From NCBI RefSeq assembly GCF_902497555.1, contig NZ_CABVGP010000003.1:1178001-1242000 (forward strand): a stretch of 64,000 bases of DNA, in the 5' to 3' direction. The position numbers and the translations under genes were made by a program. The notes below the pieces were generated by a model. The model did not search any database and was not told the origin of the DNA. It saw only the letters and a program-made list of their open reading frames with translations. Below are positions 8,337-16,985 of the stretch, piece by piece. The stretch is from Amycolatopsis camponoti. GTDB taxonomy: Bacteria; Actinomycetota; Actinomycetes; Mycobacteriales; Pseudonocardiaceae. Within the stretch, counting starts at the first letter, position 1. Each line of letters starts with the position of its first letter.

Positions 8337-9881
8337 ATGTCACTCTTCCGAAAGAGATTCCTCCCGCCGATGGCCCTGGCCGCCGGCGCGACGCTGGTGC
8401 TCGGCCTGACCCCGGCCGCCGCCGCGAACACGGTCCCCGACGGTCCCGCCCTGGCGAAGCAGCTCGTCAAGAAGGTCGACGTCAACGGCGTCAACCGGCA
8501 CCTGATCGCCCTCCAGCGCATCGCCGACACCAACGGCGGCACGCGGGCGGCGAGCACCGAAGGCCACAAGAAGTCCGCCGAGTACATCGCGACCAAGCTC
8601 GAGGCGGCCGGCTTCCAGGTGACGCGCCAGGAGTTCCCGTTCACCTACTCGGAAACGCTGGCCGAAAAGCTGACCGCGGGCGGTCAGAACGTCCCGGTCA
8701 TCGCGATGGAGTACACCGTCTCGACGCCCGTCGGCGGCATCACCGCACCGCTCGCCGTGGTCGCGGTCGACGACACCAGCGGCTGCGAGGCCACCGACTA
8801 CACCGCCGACGTCGCCGGCAAGATCGCGCTGATCAAGCGCGGCGGCTGCTCGTTCGCGCAGAAGCAGCAGACCGCCGCGGCGGCCGGCGCGATCGGCGCG
8901 ATCGTCTACAACAACACCGACGGCGACCTGAACGGGACCCTGGGGGACCCGGCCAACGCGAAGATCCCGACCGGGGGCGTGACCGCGGCCGCGGGTGCGC
9001 AGCTGGCCACCCTCGCCGGGCAGCCGGTGACCCTGGAGCTGCGCGCCTTGCAGGAGGCGCGGACCAGCTACAACGTCATCGCCGAGACCAAGACCGGCCG
9101 CAAGGACAACGTCGTGATGCTGGGGTCGCACCTCGACAGCGTCCCGGCCGGCCCGGGCATCAACGACAACGGCACCGGCTCGGCGACCCTGCTCGAGACG
9201 GCGCTGCAGCTGGGGAGCAGCCCGAAGGTCAACAACGGCGTCCGCTTCGGCTTCTGGAGTGCGGAGGAGTTCGGCCTGATCGGCTCCACCTACTACGTCG
9301 ACTCACTGACCTTCGAGCAGCAGCTCGACATCGCGCTGTACCTGAACTTCGACATGATCGGCTCGCCGAACGCCGGGTACTTCGCCTACGACGGCGACAA
9401 CTCCGACGGCGTCGGCGCGGGCCCCGGCCCGTACGGCTCGGCGCAGATCGAGAAGACCCTCGTCGACTACTTGCAGGCCGCGCGAGGCGTGTCCCTGGAG
9501 GGCACCGACTTCACCGGCCGCTCGGACTACGGCGAGTTCATCGCCGTCGGCATCCCGGCCGGCGGCCTGGACACCGGCGCCGAGGTCGTCAAGACCCCGG
9601 CGCAGGCGGCGAAGTGGGGCGGCACGGCCGGCATCGCGTTCGACCCGTGCTACCACCAGGCCTGCGACAACCTGGGCAACATCGACCGGGTCGCGCTGGA
9701 CCGCAACGCGGACGGCGTCGCCTGGGCCCTCGGCGTCTACGCGACGAGCACCGAGAGCGTCAACGGCGTGCAGCCGGGCAAGAGCAAGGCGGCCAAGCAG
9801 AAGGCCGCCGAACGCGGTGCGCAGCGGAACTTCTCCGCGCGCGCCGTCGCCGGTCACGACCCGCACGCGCTGACCGCGTAA
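8337..9881 (+). CDS. Secreted M28 zinc aminopeptidase with PA domain
   Basis: A 514-residue secreted metallopeptidase. A signal peptide covers about 1-30, with KRF, a hydrophobic core and an AAAAN cleavage area. The protease-associated (PA) domain lies at about 135-235. The M28 catalytic domain has the two-zinc ligands H265 and D267 (GSHLDS), D277 (NDNGTG), the glutamate pair E310-E311 (SAEEFG), D339 (NFDMIGS) and H440 (CYHQACD). It resembles Streptomyces aminopeptidase S and should remove N-terminal residues from extracellular peptides. A GGTGAG sequence ahead of ATG supports the start. A strong terminator follows at 9888-9926. Confidence 0.95.
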   Translation: MSLFRKRFLPPMALAAGATLVLGLTPAAAANTVPDGPALAKQLVKKVDVNGVNRHLIALQRIADTNGGTRAASTEGHKKSAEYIATKLEAAGFQVTRQEFPFTYSETLAEKLTAGGQNVPVIAMEYTVSTPVGGITAPLAVVAVDDTSGCEATDYTADVAGKIALIKRGGCSFAQKQQTAAAAGAIGAIVYNNTDGDLNGTLGDPANAKIPTGGVTAAAGAQLATLAGQPVTLELRALQEARTSYNVIAETKTGRKDNVVMLGSHLDSVPAGPGINDNGTGSATLLETALQLGSSPKVNNGVRFGFWSAEEFGLIGSTYYVDSLTFEQQLDIALYLNFDMIGSPNAGYFAYDGDNSDGVGAGPGPYGSAQIEKTLVDYLQAARGVSLEGTDFTGRSDYGEFIAVGIPAGGLDTGAEVVKTPAQAAKWGGTAGIAFDPCYHQACDNLGNIDRVALDRNADGVAWALGVYATSTESVNGVQPGKSKAAKQKAAERGAQRNFSARAVAGHDPHALTA

Positions 9882-9887
9882 CCACAC

Positions 9888-9926
9888 GGAGAAGGGGCCG
9901 TCCCGCACCGGGACGGCCCCTTCTCC
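9888..9926. terminator. Bidirectional hairpin terminator
   Basis: The arms 9888-9904 (GGAGAAGGGGCCGTCCC) and 9910-9926 are perfectly complementary over 17 bp with a 5-base loop. It lies between two convergent genes and can serve both. Confidence 0.9.
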
Positions 9927-9931
9927 GCGTC

Positions 9932-10861
9932 TCACCCGAGGTTGCTGGCGCCGAAGGTGTCGCAGCGGGCCGGGTCGCCGGTCTGGAAGCCGGTGGTGAA
10001 CCACTTCTTGCGCTGCGCGGACGTGCCGTGGGTGAACTTCGAACGGTCGACCTGGCCGCCGCCGAGGTTCTCCTGGATGTAGTCGTCGCCGATGCGGGAC
10101 GCGGTGTCCAGCGCGGAGTTGATGTCGTCCTGGGTGACGTCGGTGATCAGCGGCTTGCCGCTCTCGGTCGGCGTCGTCGAGGCGTGGTTGGCCCAGACGC
10201 CGGCGTAGCAGTCGGCCTGCAGCTCCAGGCGCACCGAACCGGACGTCGGGCCGGTGCCGGTGCCCTTCTTCGACGTGCCGAGCAGGTTCTGCACGTGGTG
10301 CCCGTACTCGTGCGCGAGGACGTAGGCCTCGGTGAAGAGGCCGCCCTGCGCGCCGAAGCGGGTCTTCAGCTCGTCGAAGAAGGAAAGGTCGATGTAGACG
10401 TCGGAGTCGGCCGGGCAGTAGAACGGCCCGGTGTCCGACGTGGCGCTGCCGCAGCCGGTCCGCACGCCGCCGTTGAAGAACTTCGTCGGCGCCTTCTGGT
10501 AGGTCGAGCCGGAGCGCGCGAACTGCTGCGCCCAGTAGTCCTGGACGGAGTTCACGATCGCGACGATCGCGCAGTCGTGGTTCTTGTTGGCGTCCGCGCC
10601 GGTCTTGCACTGGCTCGACAGCTTGGTGTTGTCGACCTGCTGACCGGAGCCGACGCTGCCGAGCCCGCCGCTCAGGCCGCTGCCGCCGGGGCTCACCCCG
10701 CCGAGCTGGGAGAGCACGAAGTAGATGATCAGCCCGACGACGCCGAGTCCGCCGCCGCCGAGCGCAACGCGGCCGCCGATCCCGCCGCCGCCGCCTCCAC
10801 CGCTTCCGCGCAGGTCCTGGACCTCGGAGGCATCCAGGCCGGCGTCGTCGTCGAATCTCAC
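9932..10861 (-). CDS. Putative neutral zinc metallopeptidase, YpfJ family
   Basis: A 309-residue membrane-anchored protein. The N-terminal 25 residues are cytoplasmic and glycine-rich, followed by one transmembrane helix near 36-52 (VVGLIIYFVLSQL). The outer domain belongs to the YpfJ/Zn_peptidase family, with the zinc motif LAHEYGHHVQN and the downstream LELQADCYAGVWAN that supplies the third ligand. GTG at 10861 starts the conserved MRFDDDAGLD segment. The catalytic role is predicted by the HExxH-like motif (HEYGHH); the substrate is unknown. It is convergent with the M28 peptidase and shares its terminator. Confidence 0.9.
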   Translation of the reverse strand: MRFDDDAGLDASEVQDLRGSGGGGGGGIGGRVALGGGGLGVVGLIIYFVLSQLGGVSPGGSGLSGGLGSVGSGQQVDNTKLSSQCKTGADANKNHDCAIVAIVNSVQDYWAQQFARSGSTYQKAPTKFFNGGVRTGCGSATSDTGPFYCPADSDVYIDLSFFDELKTRFGAQGGLFTEAYVLAHEYGHHVQNLLGTSKKGTGTGPTSGSVRLELQADCYAGVWANHASTTPTESGKPLITDVTQDDINSALDTASRIGDDYIQENLGGGQVDRSKFTHGTSAQRKKWFTTGFQTGDPARCDTFGASNLG

Positions 10862-11368
10862 CCGGCGAATATAACGAGCCTGGGCGCGGCCGTCGCGCTG
10901 GCGGCCACACCCAGGCTCAGTACCGAGGTTGTGTCTTTGGTCGGCGGTTGGCCGCGAGTGGGGCCGGCGTTCAGGCGCTGTCGTCACGACTGCCGAGGTC
11001 GTGACCCGATACAGGCCCGATCGACGCCGTATGCGTGAACGCATGGAAACCCGCGCGGTGCTGTTCACAAGTCGCGCCCGGCCCGTTCGTGAGCCGTTCC
11101 GGTCGCGGGGACACAGCAGGCGGTCAACCGCGAGAATCACCCGCCACGCAACCACCTGACCTCTCCCGGCGGGGGGCCGGGCCGGCGCGTCACCGTCGTC
11201 GCGCCATACCCTGACCGACCATCCGCAGACAAGCAGAATGCGCCTTTTCCGGCCGAGTCTCAACCTTTTCGTAACCCCACCTCCGGGTGATGTTGCGACG
11301 GCATTTTTACCGGCCTGCAGTTCGGACTCGGACCGCGCGGTCCCTTGATCAGCGTTCTAGGCTGCCTT
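10862..11368. other. Intergenic region without a recognisable gene
   Basis: About 500 bases separate the YpfJ-like gene and the MarR gene, which diverge here, so both promoters must lie inside. I see no tRNA, no convincing small protein and no clear operator. A short open frame at 10929-11159 lacks homology and ribosome-binding support. Confidence 0.5.
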
Positions 11369-11842
11369 ATGACCGAGGAGCGGCCTGTGCGTTGGTTGAA
11401 CGATGCCGAGATGGCGGCGTGGCGCTCCTACATCGTGGCGACCTTGAAGCTGCGGCAGCGGCTGCACCGCGAACTGGCCGACCGGCACGACGTGTCGCTG
11501 ACCGACTACGAAGTGCTCGTGTGCCTGGAAATGCAGACCGGTCACCGGATGCGGATGTCGGAGCTGGCCGTGCTGATGGGCTCGACGAAGAGCCGGCTGT
11601 CCCACCAGGTCGGCCGGCTCGAGGTCGCGGGCCTGGTCCGGCGCGTGCGCGACCCGGAGGACAAGCGCGGCGTCATCACGGAGCTGGCGGAAGACGGCAA
11701 GGCGCTACTGGAAAAGGCGGCGCCGACGCACGTGGAAGGGGTGCGCGAGCACCTGATCGACCTGCTGAGTCCCGTGGAACAGGCGACGATCGCCGCGGCG
11801 TTCGACCGGGTGCTGGGTCACCTGTCCGAGGCGGAGGGCTGA
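11369..11842 (+). CDS. MarR family transcriptional regulator
   Basis: A 157-residue winged-helix repressor of the MarR type. The recognition region is MSELAVLMGSTKSRLSHQVGRLEVAGLVRR (about 58-87), followed by the wing VRDPEDKRGVITELAEDG with the DxRG motif typical of MarR proteins. N- and C-terminal helices would form the dimer interface. The ATG at 11369 was chosen because the conserved part begins just after it; upstream codons have no support. It stands alone ahead of a hairpin and a tRNA gene, so its target is not evident; MarR proteins usually respond to small phenolic or toxic ligands. Confidence 0.92.
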   Translation: MTEERPVRWLNDAEMAAWRSYIVATLKLRQRLHRELADRHDVSLTDYEVLVCLEMQTGHRMRMSELAVLMGSTKSRLSHQVGRLEVAGLVRRVRDPEDKRGVITELAEDGKALLEKAAPTHVEGVREHLIDLLSPVEQATIAAAFDRVLGHLSEAEG

Positions 11843-11843
11843 G

Positions 11844-11870
11844 CCCGGGCGCGGCTGGTTCGCGCCCGGG
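11844..11870. terminator. Hairpin after the MarR gene
   Basis: A 10-bp GC-only stem (CCCGGGCGCG at 11844-11853 with its complement at 11861-11870) and a 7-base loop follow the MarR stop. No T-run follows. It also lies downstream of the minus-strand tRNA, so it may serve both. Confidence 0.6.
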
Positions 11871-11878
11871 GCCCGGAG

Positions 11879-11965
11879 CGGTAGCGGTGGGATTCGAACC
11901 CACGGAGAGGTTGCCCCCTCGCATGTTTTCAAGACATGTTCCTTCGGCCGCTCGGACACGCTACC
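11879..11965 (-). tRNA. tRNA-Ser (anticodon TGA)
   Basis: On the minus strand the acceptor arms GGTAGCG and CGCTACC pair, the anticodon loop reads CTTGAAA with anticodon TGA, and the T arm contains GGTTCGAATCC. A long variable arm (GAGGGGGCAACCTC) confirms a class II tRNA, as expected for serine. The CCA end is not encoded. Confidence 0.96.
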
Positions 11966-12043
11966 TCGCCCCACGAGGGTAGCCGACGGAGTCCGGGACA
12001 CCGGGGGCCCGGCCCGGCGAGCGCGGCCGTCCCCGCGTCAGGC

Positions 12044-12883
12044 CTACGTCCAGCTGAGCGTCAGAGCCGCCCCTTGCGCGCGCCCCGCTTCCGCGGCCGG
12101 CCGGCGGGTCGCCGGGTCCAGCGGGTTCTCACCGATCGCCGCCACCGACGCCTCGTCCGGGGCGACCAGCGTGACCTCCGCGCCCGCCGCGCGCAGGTCG
12201 TCCAGCACCGCGAGCAGCGGTTTCTCCATCGGCAGCGGGGCATCGGGGCCCAGCGGCGAAACCACGGTGACGCGGGTGCAGCCCGTCGCGTAGTCGGCGT
12301 TCTCGGCCGAGCGGACGCCGCCGTCGACGTACCGGCGGCCGCCGATCGTCACCGCCGGCCAGACGCCGGGGACCGCGCAGCTCGCCGCCACCGCGTCCAC
12401 CAGGGACACCCCGGAAGCGCGGTCGAAGCGGCGCGGCTCGCCGGTCTCCGCGTCGACCGCCACGATCACCAAGCGCTGCTCCGGCCACTCGTGCACCGGC
12501 AGGCGCGCCTCGATCACCGCGCGGCGTTCCCCTTCGGACACCGTTTCGGCCGCCAGCGCCAACCGGCCCACCGCGCGCCGGACCTCGGCCGGCGATGTCG
12601 AGCCGGTGACCGCGCCGCCGAATTCGGCCGCGAACTTCTCGAAGTCGATCTCGGCCGGGATCTCCGGGGTGTGGCGCGCCGGGTCGGCCTGGCGCGCGTA
12701 CAGCTCGTCGAGCGGAGTACCGCTCGTCACCTGCGCGGCGACCACCGACCCCGCCGACGTCCCGACCAGCAGGTCCGCGCCCGTCAGGTCCTGGCCGTGC
12801 GCGGCCAGCCCGGCCAGCAGCCCCGTCGTCCACGCGATCCCGGCGACCCCGCCGCCACCCAGTACCAAACCCTGTCCGCCCAT
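12044..12883 (-). CDS. Patatin-like phospholipase
   Basis: A 279-residue patatin-family lipid acyl hydrolase. The oxyanion-hole glycine motif LGGGGVAGIAW is at 8-18, the nucleophile S43 lies in GTSAGS, and D187 in VDGG completes the Ser-Asp dyad. No signal peptide is seen, so the protein is probably cytoplasmic. The family hydrolyses acyl chains from phospholipids or related lipids; the substrate cannot be assigned. The ATG at 12883 directly precedes the glycine loop, as usual for short bacterial patatins. Confidence 0.92.
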   Translation of the reverse strand: MGGQGLVLGGGGVAGIAWTTGLLAGLAAHGQDLTGADLLVGTSAGSVVAAQVTSGTPLDELYARQADPARHTPEIPAEIDFEKFAAEFGGAVTGSTSPAEVRRAVGRLALAAETVSEGERRAVIEARLPVHEWPEQRLVIVAVDAETGEPRRFDRASGVSLVDAVAASCAVPGVWPAVTIGGRRYVDGGVRSAENADYATGCTRVTVVSPLGPDAPLPMEKPLLAVLDDLRAAGAEVTLVAPDEASVAAIGENPLDPATRRPAAEAGRAQGAALTLSWT

Positions 12884-12914
12884 GCGGCCAGCCTATCGGC
12901 GGGGTCCGACAGTT

Positions 12915-13196
12915 TCAGGGGCGCTTGAGCGCCTGAGCCGCCATCCGCGCCCGGACCTCGGGGCGGCGCAACGGCGGGATCGTCGCCGGCGGCTGACGGC
13001 GTTCGGGCAGCTGTTCCAGCAGCCGCGCGGTGATCTCGGTGATCTCGGCGACCGCCGCTTCGAACGGCTCGCGCGTGGCGTCCGACAGCGACTGCACGCC
13101 GGTCACCTTGCGCACGTACTGGCGAGCCGCGGCCTCGATCTCCTCGCCCGTCGCGGACGGCTGAAGCCCTCTGAGGGTGGTGATGTTTCGGCACAT
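12915..13196 (-). CDS. DUF2277 family protein
   Basis: A 93-residue protein starting MCRNITTLRGLQPSATGEEI, the signature opening of DUF2277 proteins. These are small soluble actinobacterial and proteobacterial proteins of unknown function, with the pattern AARQYVRKVTG near residue 24 and a mostly helical body. It lies 31 bases upstream of the patatin gene on the same strand, so the two may be co-transcribed. Confidence 0.9.
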   Translation of the reverse strand: MCRNITTLRGLQPSATGEEIEAAARQYVRKVTGVQSLSDATREPFEAAVAEITEITARLLEQLPERRQPPATIPPLRRPEVRARMAAQALKRP

Positions 13197-13298
13197 GCCG
13201 CCCAGGGTACGACTCTTCGGACCTTCCGATCACACGGTCGGGTAGGCCCGGCCCCGGCGCGTTGACGCCGGTTCCCGCCGTTGGGCAGTGTCGGGGAA

Positions 13299-14240
13299 GT
13301 GCCTCTCAGACCGCGTCCCTTCCGATCCGCCCGCCCCGAACCCGTGATCGCCCAAGAAGAAATCCCCGAAACCCCGATCCCGGAACAGGCCTGGCCGCGC
13401 GTGCGGGCCGACGAGCTGGTCACCCTCGTGGCACACGTCTTCGCCGCCCACGGCTTTCCCGAAGCACGGGCCCGCATCGCGGCGGAAGCCCTGTGCCACG
13501 GCGACCTGACCGGTTCACCGGAGACCGGCGTCGCCGACCTGACCCGGATCCACCTGCCGATGCTGAAGACCGGGCACGTCGTGCCGCACGCCGAGCCGCT
13601 GATGATCGCCGACCGCGGCGCCGCCGCGCTGATCGACTACCGCCGCGCGTCCGGCCTCTGGGCGGTCGGCGACGCGATGGACCGGGCGGTGACGCGGGCC
13701 GGCCGCTTCGGCGTAGGGCTCGTCTCGCTGCGCGGCGTCGGCCCCTTCGGCCGGGCCGGGCACCACGCCGCGCGGGCCCTGCCGCACGCGATGATCGGGC
13801 TGGTGCTCGCCGCCGGCGGCGAACCCGGCCAGCCGATGAACCCCCTGGGCATGGCCGCGCCCGGCGGCGCGTACCCCGAGTTCGTCTTCGACATGGACCG
13901 CTCCGGCTCGGAAGGTGCCGGGCTGACGCTGCTGGTCGAGGTCCTCGCCGGAGTGCTCTCCGGCGTCGCCGACCACGAGCACGACACGGGCCTGCTGGTG
14001 CTCGCGATCGCACCGACGACGCTGCGCAGCGCCGACGGCTTCTACCGCGCGGCCAGCGCGCTGTTCGGCAGCATGCTCGGCTGGGACGGCGGCGCGCCGA
14101 TCCGCTACCCCGGCTGGCGCGAGGCCCAGCACCTGGAGCAGTGCCGGGCTCTGGGGGTGCCCCTGTCCGGCCCGGTGCGCCGGGAGCTGGACGCGCTGGC
14201 CGCGTCGATCGGCCTGCCGCCGCTGACCAGCGTGGGCTAG
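13299..14240 (+). CDS. Ldh family oxidoreductase (malate/L-lactate dehydrogenase type)
   Basis: About 313 residues with the fold signature of the Ldh/MDH type-2 family (PF02615): the segment RVRADELVTLVAHVFAAHGF near the N-terminus, the helical region with AAEALCHGDLTG, and the nucleotide-binding part with NPLGMAAPGG. The family reduces 2-keto acids with NAD(P)H. The start is ambiguous: TTG 13281, GTG 13299 and GTG 13344 are all in frame with no clear Shine-Dalgarno sequence. The protein is somewhat shorter than the usual 330-360 residues and the C-terminal part looks divergent, so activity is uncertain. Its stop is shared with the convergent S4 gene in CTAG. Confidence 0.78.
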   Translation: MPLRPRPFRSARPEPVIAQEEIPETPIPEQAWPRVRADELVTLVAHVFAAHGFPEARARIAAEALCHGDLTGSPETGVADLTRIHLPMLKTGHVVPHAEPLMIADRGAAALIDYRRASGLWAVGDAMDRAVTRAGRFGVGLVSLRGVGPFGRAGHHAARALPHAMIGLVLAAGGEPGQPMNPLGMAAPGGAYPEFVFDMDRSGSEGAGLTLLVEVLAGVLSGVADHEHDTGLLVLAIAPTTLRSADGFYRAASALFGSMLGWDGGAPIRYPGWREAQHLEQCRALGVPLSGPVRRELDALAASIGLPPLTSVG

Positions 14241-14461
14241 CGCACGAGGATGACCTTGCCGCGGTTGCCGCCGACCGCCACGACGTCGCCGTCGGTCAGC
14301 TGGCGGCCGCGGCGGGTCTCCACCTCGTCGTTGACCGTGACCTCCTCCGCGTCGATCAGGTCCTTCGCGTGGGAGCCGTCTTCGGCGAGGCCGGCCAGCT
14401 TGAGGAACTGGCCGAGCCGGATCGGCTCGCCGGTGATGGGTACGTCGACGGGATCACTCAT
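14237..14461 (-). CDS. S4-domain RNA-binding protein
   Basis: A 74-residue protein that is almost entirely one S4 RNA-binding domain: IRLGQFLKLAGLAEDGSHAKDLIDAEEVTVNDEV, then the RRGRQLTDGDVV turn. It resembles small YbcJ/YaaA-like S4 proteins that bind structured RNA, often the ribosome. It is convergent with the Ldh-type gene and shares its CTAG. It lies just downstream of the minus-strand S1 peptidase gene, separated by 7 bases. Confidence 0.9.
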   Translation of the reverse strand: MSDPVDVPITGEPIRLGQFLKLAGLAEDGSHAKDLIDAEEVTVNDEVETRRGRQLTDGDVVAVGGNRGKVILVR

Positions 14462-14468
14462 ACGCGCA

Positions 14469-15275
14469 TCATGCCCGGGCCGTCGTCTGCCGGTAGAGGG
14501 CCTGGACGTCCGTGTCGAAGTAGCTCGAATACGACGTGTCCGGGTCGTCGCCGCCGTACTCGAAGCCGCCGATGACGCCGATGACCGTGCCGAGCCGGGT
14601 CTTCGGGTCGGGCGCGGTCACCCACGGGCCGCCGCTGGTGCCCGTCGGGAAGCCGGCGCAGTCCACCTTCAGCTGGTACGTGTCCTGGCGGGTCGTCGTG
14701 TTCCGGCAGACCGCCGGGGCCTCGGAGTCGTCCGGGTAACCGGTGAGCGTGATGGCCTGCTCGAACTCGGTGCCGGTCGCGAGGGTGTTCGCCCCGACCA
14801 GGCTTTCCAGGGTCTTCGTGGCGCCCGCCTGGTGCGCGGTGGCGAAGCCGACATCGAGGTCCTGGTCCGACGACGTCGCCCAGCCGGGCGCGACGAGCTC
14901 GTCGGACACCGTCCAGTAGCCGAACGGCGCGACGCCGTCGTGGTAGGCGGGCGCGAACGTGACGCCGGTGAGGTAGCCGCCGCCCTCGCCGTCGTGGATG
15001 CAGTGGGCCGCGGTCAGCAGCACGTCGCCCTGGTCGCTGTGGACGACGCTGGCGGTGCAGTAGTGCGACCCGTCGAGGAACAGCGCGCCGACCGCCGGGC
15101 TCGACACCGCGGGCAGGTCGGGCGTCGACACCGGCGCCGCTTCGACGACCCCGGTGTCCGGGCCGGCCGCGTTCGCGGACCGCGGCTGCCGGGCCGCGAA
15201 GACCACGAAGGCCGCCCCGAGCAGCAGGACGGCGGCGAGGGTGAGCAACAGGACGGCGGGCCGCCGCACGCGCAT
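14469..15275 (-). CDS. Secreted or membrane-anchored trypsin-like serine peptidase
   Basis: A 268-residue S1 family peptidase. A basic N-terminus MRVRRP precedes a hydrophobic helix at about 8-27, which is a signal peptide or anchor. The triad is H91 in TAAHC, D139 (or D141) in QDLDVGFA, and S214 in GTSGGPW. ATG 15275 is favoured because GAGGAGG lies 3 to 9 bases upstream; the open frame continues far upstream without homology. The S1 fold with cysteines at 73, 92, 190 and 206 suggests two disulfides, consistent with action outside the membrane. Substrate unknown. Confidence 0.9.
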   Translation of the reverse strand: MRVRRPAVLLLTLAAVLLLGAAFVVFAARQPRSANAAGPDTGVVEAAPVSTPDLPAVSSPAVGALFLDGSHYCTASVVHSDQGDVLLTAAHCIHDGEGGGYLTGVTFAPAYHDGVAPFGYWTVSDELVAPGWATSSDQDLDVGFATAHQAGATKTLESLVGANTLATGTEFEQAITLTGYPDDSEAPAVCRNTTTRQDTYQLKVDCAGFPTGTSGGPWVTAPDPKTRLGTVIGVIGGFEYGGDDPDTSYSSYFDTDVQALYRQTTARA

Positions 15276-15416
15276 CGCCTCCTCTTCACTCGCCCCCGGG
15301 TCGGTCGACCCCATCACCTTAAGGTGCCGCACCGACACGATCAGCACACCCACAGCAAGCTCACAGCCGCTAATATCCGTGACTCGGGGTAACACTGTGT
15401 AGCACTGGGAGGGCCG

Positions 15417-16235
15417 ATGAAGCAGTTCGCGGACAAGGTCGTGGTGGTCACCGGAGCGGGCTCGGGGATCGGGCGGGCGCTGTCGCTCGAGTTCGCCCGG
15501 CGCGGGGCGCGCGTCGTCCTCTCCGACGTCAACGCCGCGAACGCCGAGGAGACGGCGAAGCTGGCCGGCGACAACGCCCGCCCGTACGTCCTCGACGTCG
15601 CCGACCGTGCCGCCGTGCTGGCCCACGCCGAGGAGGTCGCGGCGGAGTTCGGCCGCGTCAACGTCGTCGTGAACAACGCCGGTGTCGCGCTCGGCGCGAC
15701 CGTCGAAGAGATGAAGTTCGAGGACTACGACTGGCTGATGGGCATCAACCTCGGCGGCGTCGTGAACGGCACGAAGGCTTTCCTGCCGCACCTGATCGCG
15801 TCCGGTGACGGGCACGTCGTGAACATTTCCAGCGTGTTCGGCTTCGTCGGCGTCCCGACGCAGAGCGCGTACAACGCGGCGAAGTTCGCGGTGCGCGGAT
15901 TCACCGAAGCACTGCGCGAAGAAATGCTGATCGCGCGGCACCCGGTCGCGGTGAGCTGCGTGCACCCGGGCGGGATCAAGACCAACATCGTGCGCAACGC
16001 GCGCAGCATCTCCGACGACCAGGAGCAGGCCGCGCAGGGCTTCGAGCGGATCGCGAAGACGACGCCGGAGAAGGCGGCACAGACGATCCTGCGCGGGATC
16101 GAGCGGAAGTCGGCGCGGATCCTCATCGGACCGGACGCCTACGTCATCGACGCCATCCCGCGCGTCCTCGGCTCGGCCTACCAGCGGCCGCTCGCGATCC
16201 TGGCGCGCCGGGGGCTCAAGCAGATGGAAAGCTGA
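15417..16235 (+). CDS. Short-chain dehydrogenase/reductase
   Basis: A 272-residue classical SDR. The cofactor motif TGAGSGIG is at residues 12-19, NNAG near 89-92, and the catalytic S and YxxxK are in ISSVFGFVGVPTQSAYNAAK near 140-160. D38 after strand 2 (LSDVNAAN) suggests preference for NAD(H). The C-terminal segment with IVRNARSISDDQEQAAQGFERIAKTTPEKAA resembles actinobacterial SDRs often annotated as acetoin or lipid-modifying dehydrogenases; substrate unassigned. A GGGAGGG stretch directly ahead supports the ATG. Confidence 0.93.
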   Translation: MKQFADKVVVVTGAGSGIGRALSLEFARRGARVVLSDVNAANAEETAKLAGDNARPYVLDVADRAAVLAHAEEVAAEFGRVNVVVNNAGVALGATVEEMKFEDYDWLMGINLGGVVNGTKAFLPHLIASGDGHVVNISSVFGFVGVPTQSAYNAAKFAVRGFTEALREEMLIARHPVAVSCVHPGGIKTNIVRNARSISDDQEQAAQGFERIAKTTPEKAAQTILRGIERKSARILIGPDAYVIDAIPRVLGSAYQRPLAILARRGLKQMES

Positions 16236-16357
16236 ATCGCTTTCAGGGTGCGTATTCCGGACCCGGCCTTTCACCCAATGGAGTTGCGTTTCTGACAGGG
16301 CCGTCCGAAATGGTCCAGAATGCTTGGGGTCCGCGCGCCCCGTACCGGAGGTCTCCG

Positions 16358-16984
16358 ATGCTTCGCACCGCACAGCGCAGTGCGACCCGTCCGTCCAGCG
16401 ACCGCACCGCGGGGGAGCTGCTGGATCGCACCGGCATCGTCGCGGCGAGCCTGCCGCGGCGGCGCCGCACCGACGACGACGTGGCGGCCGCCGAGCCGAT
16501 CTACACGCGGCCACCGGTGTGCGATCAGGACCTCCGCCCGAAGTCCGTGGTGATCCGGCGCCGCGCCCGCACGTGGCTCGGCAGCGGTGCCGCGGTGCTG
16601 CTCGTCGCGGTCGGCTGGCTGGCCGGCGGGATGGCCACCGGGAGCCTGTTCGCCCCGAACCGGGACGTCGCCCAGCTCGACGCGCGCCCGGCCGTCGCCG
16701 AAGCACCCGCGCACCAGCCGCGGGTCCCGCAGCCCCCGCAGGCGCCGGTGGCCACGCCGGCCCCGACGACCGTGTTCGTGCCGGTGCCCGCCAAGCCGGC
16801 CCCGAAGAACGTTCAGGCGCAGGCGAAACCGCAGGCGAAGAAGACCGTGCCCGAGGAAGACGATGTGCGCGCCGACCTGCCGTCGCCGACGCCGTCGAAG
16901 GCCAACCCGGTCCAGTCCTGGGTGGACGTCGCCGAAAGCATGATGCAGCAGTACCGCGTGGACACGACGACCGTCCGGCGCTGA
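16358..16984 (+). CDS. Single-pass membrane protein with Pro/Ala-rich outer part
   Basis: A 208-residue protein I do not recognise by family. A basic cytoplasmic N-terminal region of about 75 residues contains RTAGELLDRTGIVAASLPRR. One transmembrane helix follows near 78-98 (SGAAVLLVAVGWLAGGMATG). The outer part is rich in Pro, Ala and Val, with a lysine stretch near 145-160, ending in SWVDVAESMMQQYRVDTTTVRR. GGAGG lies 9 bases ahead of ATG 16358. It is convergent with the two-component system. Coding signal is good but no function is proposed. Confidence 0.8.
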   Translation: MLRTAQRSATRPSSDRTAGELLDRTGIVAASLPRRRRTDDDVAAAEPIYTRPPVCDQDLRPKSVVIRRRARTWLGSGAAVLLVAVGWLAGGMATGSLFAPNRDVAQLDARPAVAEAPAHQPRVPQPPQAPVATPAPTTVFVPVPAKPAPKNVQAQAKPQAKKTVPEEDDVRADLPSPTPSKANPVQSWVDVAESMMQQYRVDTTTVRR

Positions 16985-16985
16985 G

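Noticed and set aside
6443..11038. A 1531-codon open frame on the plus strand
   Set aside because: It overlaps several real genes in other frames and on the other strand, and is Arg/Ala/Gly-rich without any domain, as expected of a GC-rich shadow frame.
10929..11159. Small plus-strand frame of 76 codons upstream of MarR
   Set aside because: Arg-rich composition and no ribosome-binding site; it lies where divergent promoters are expected.
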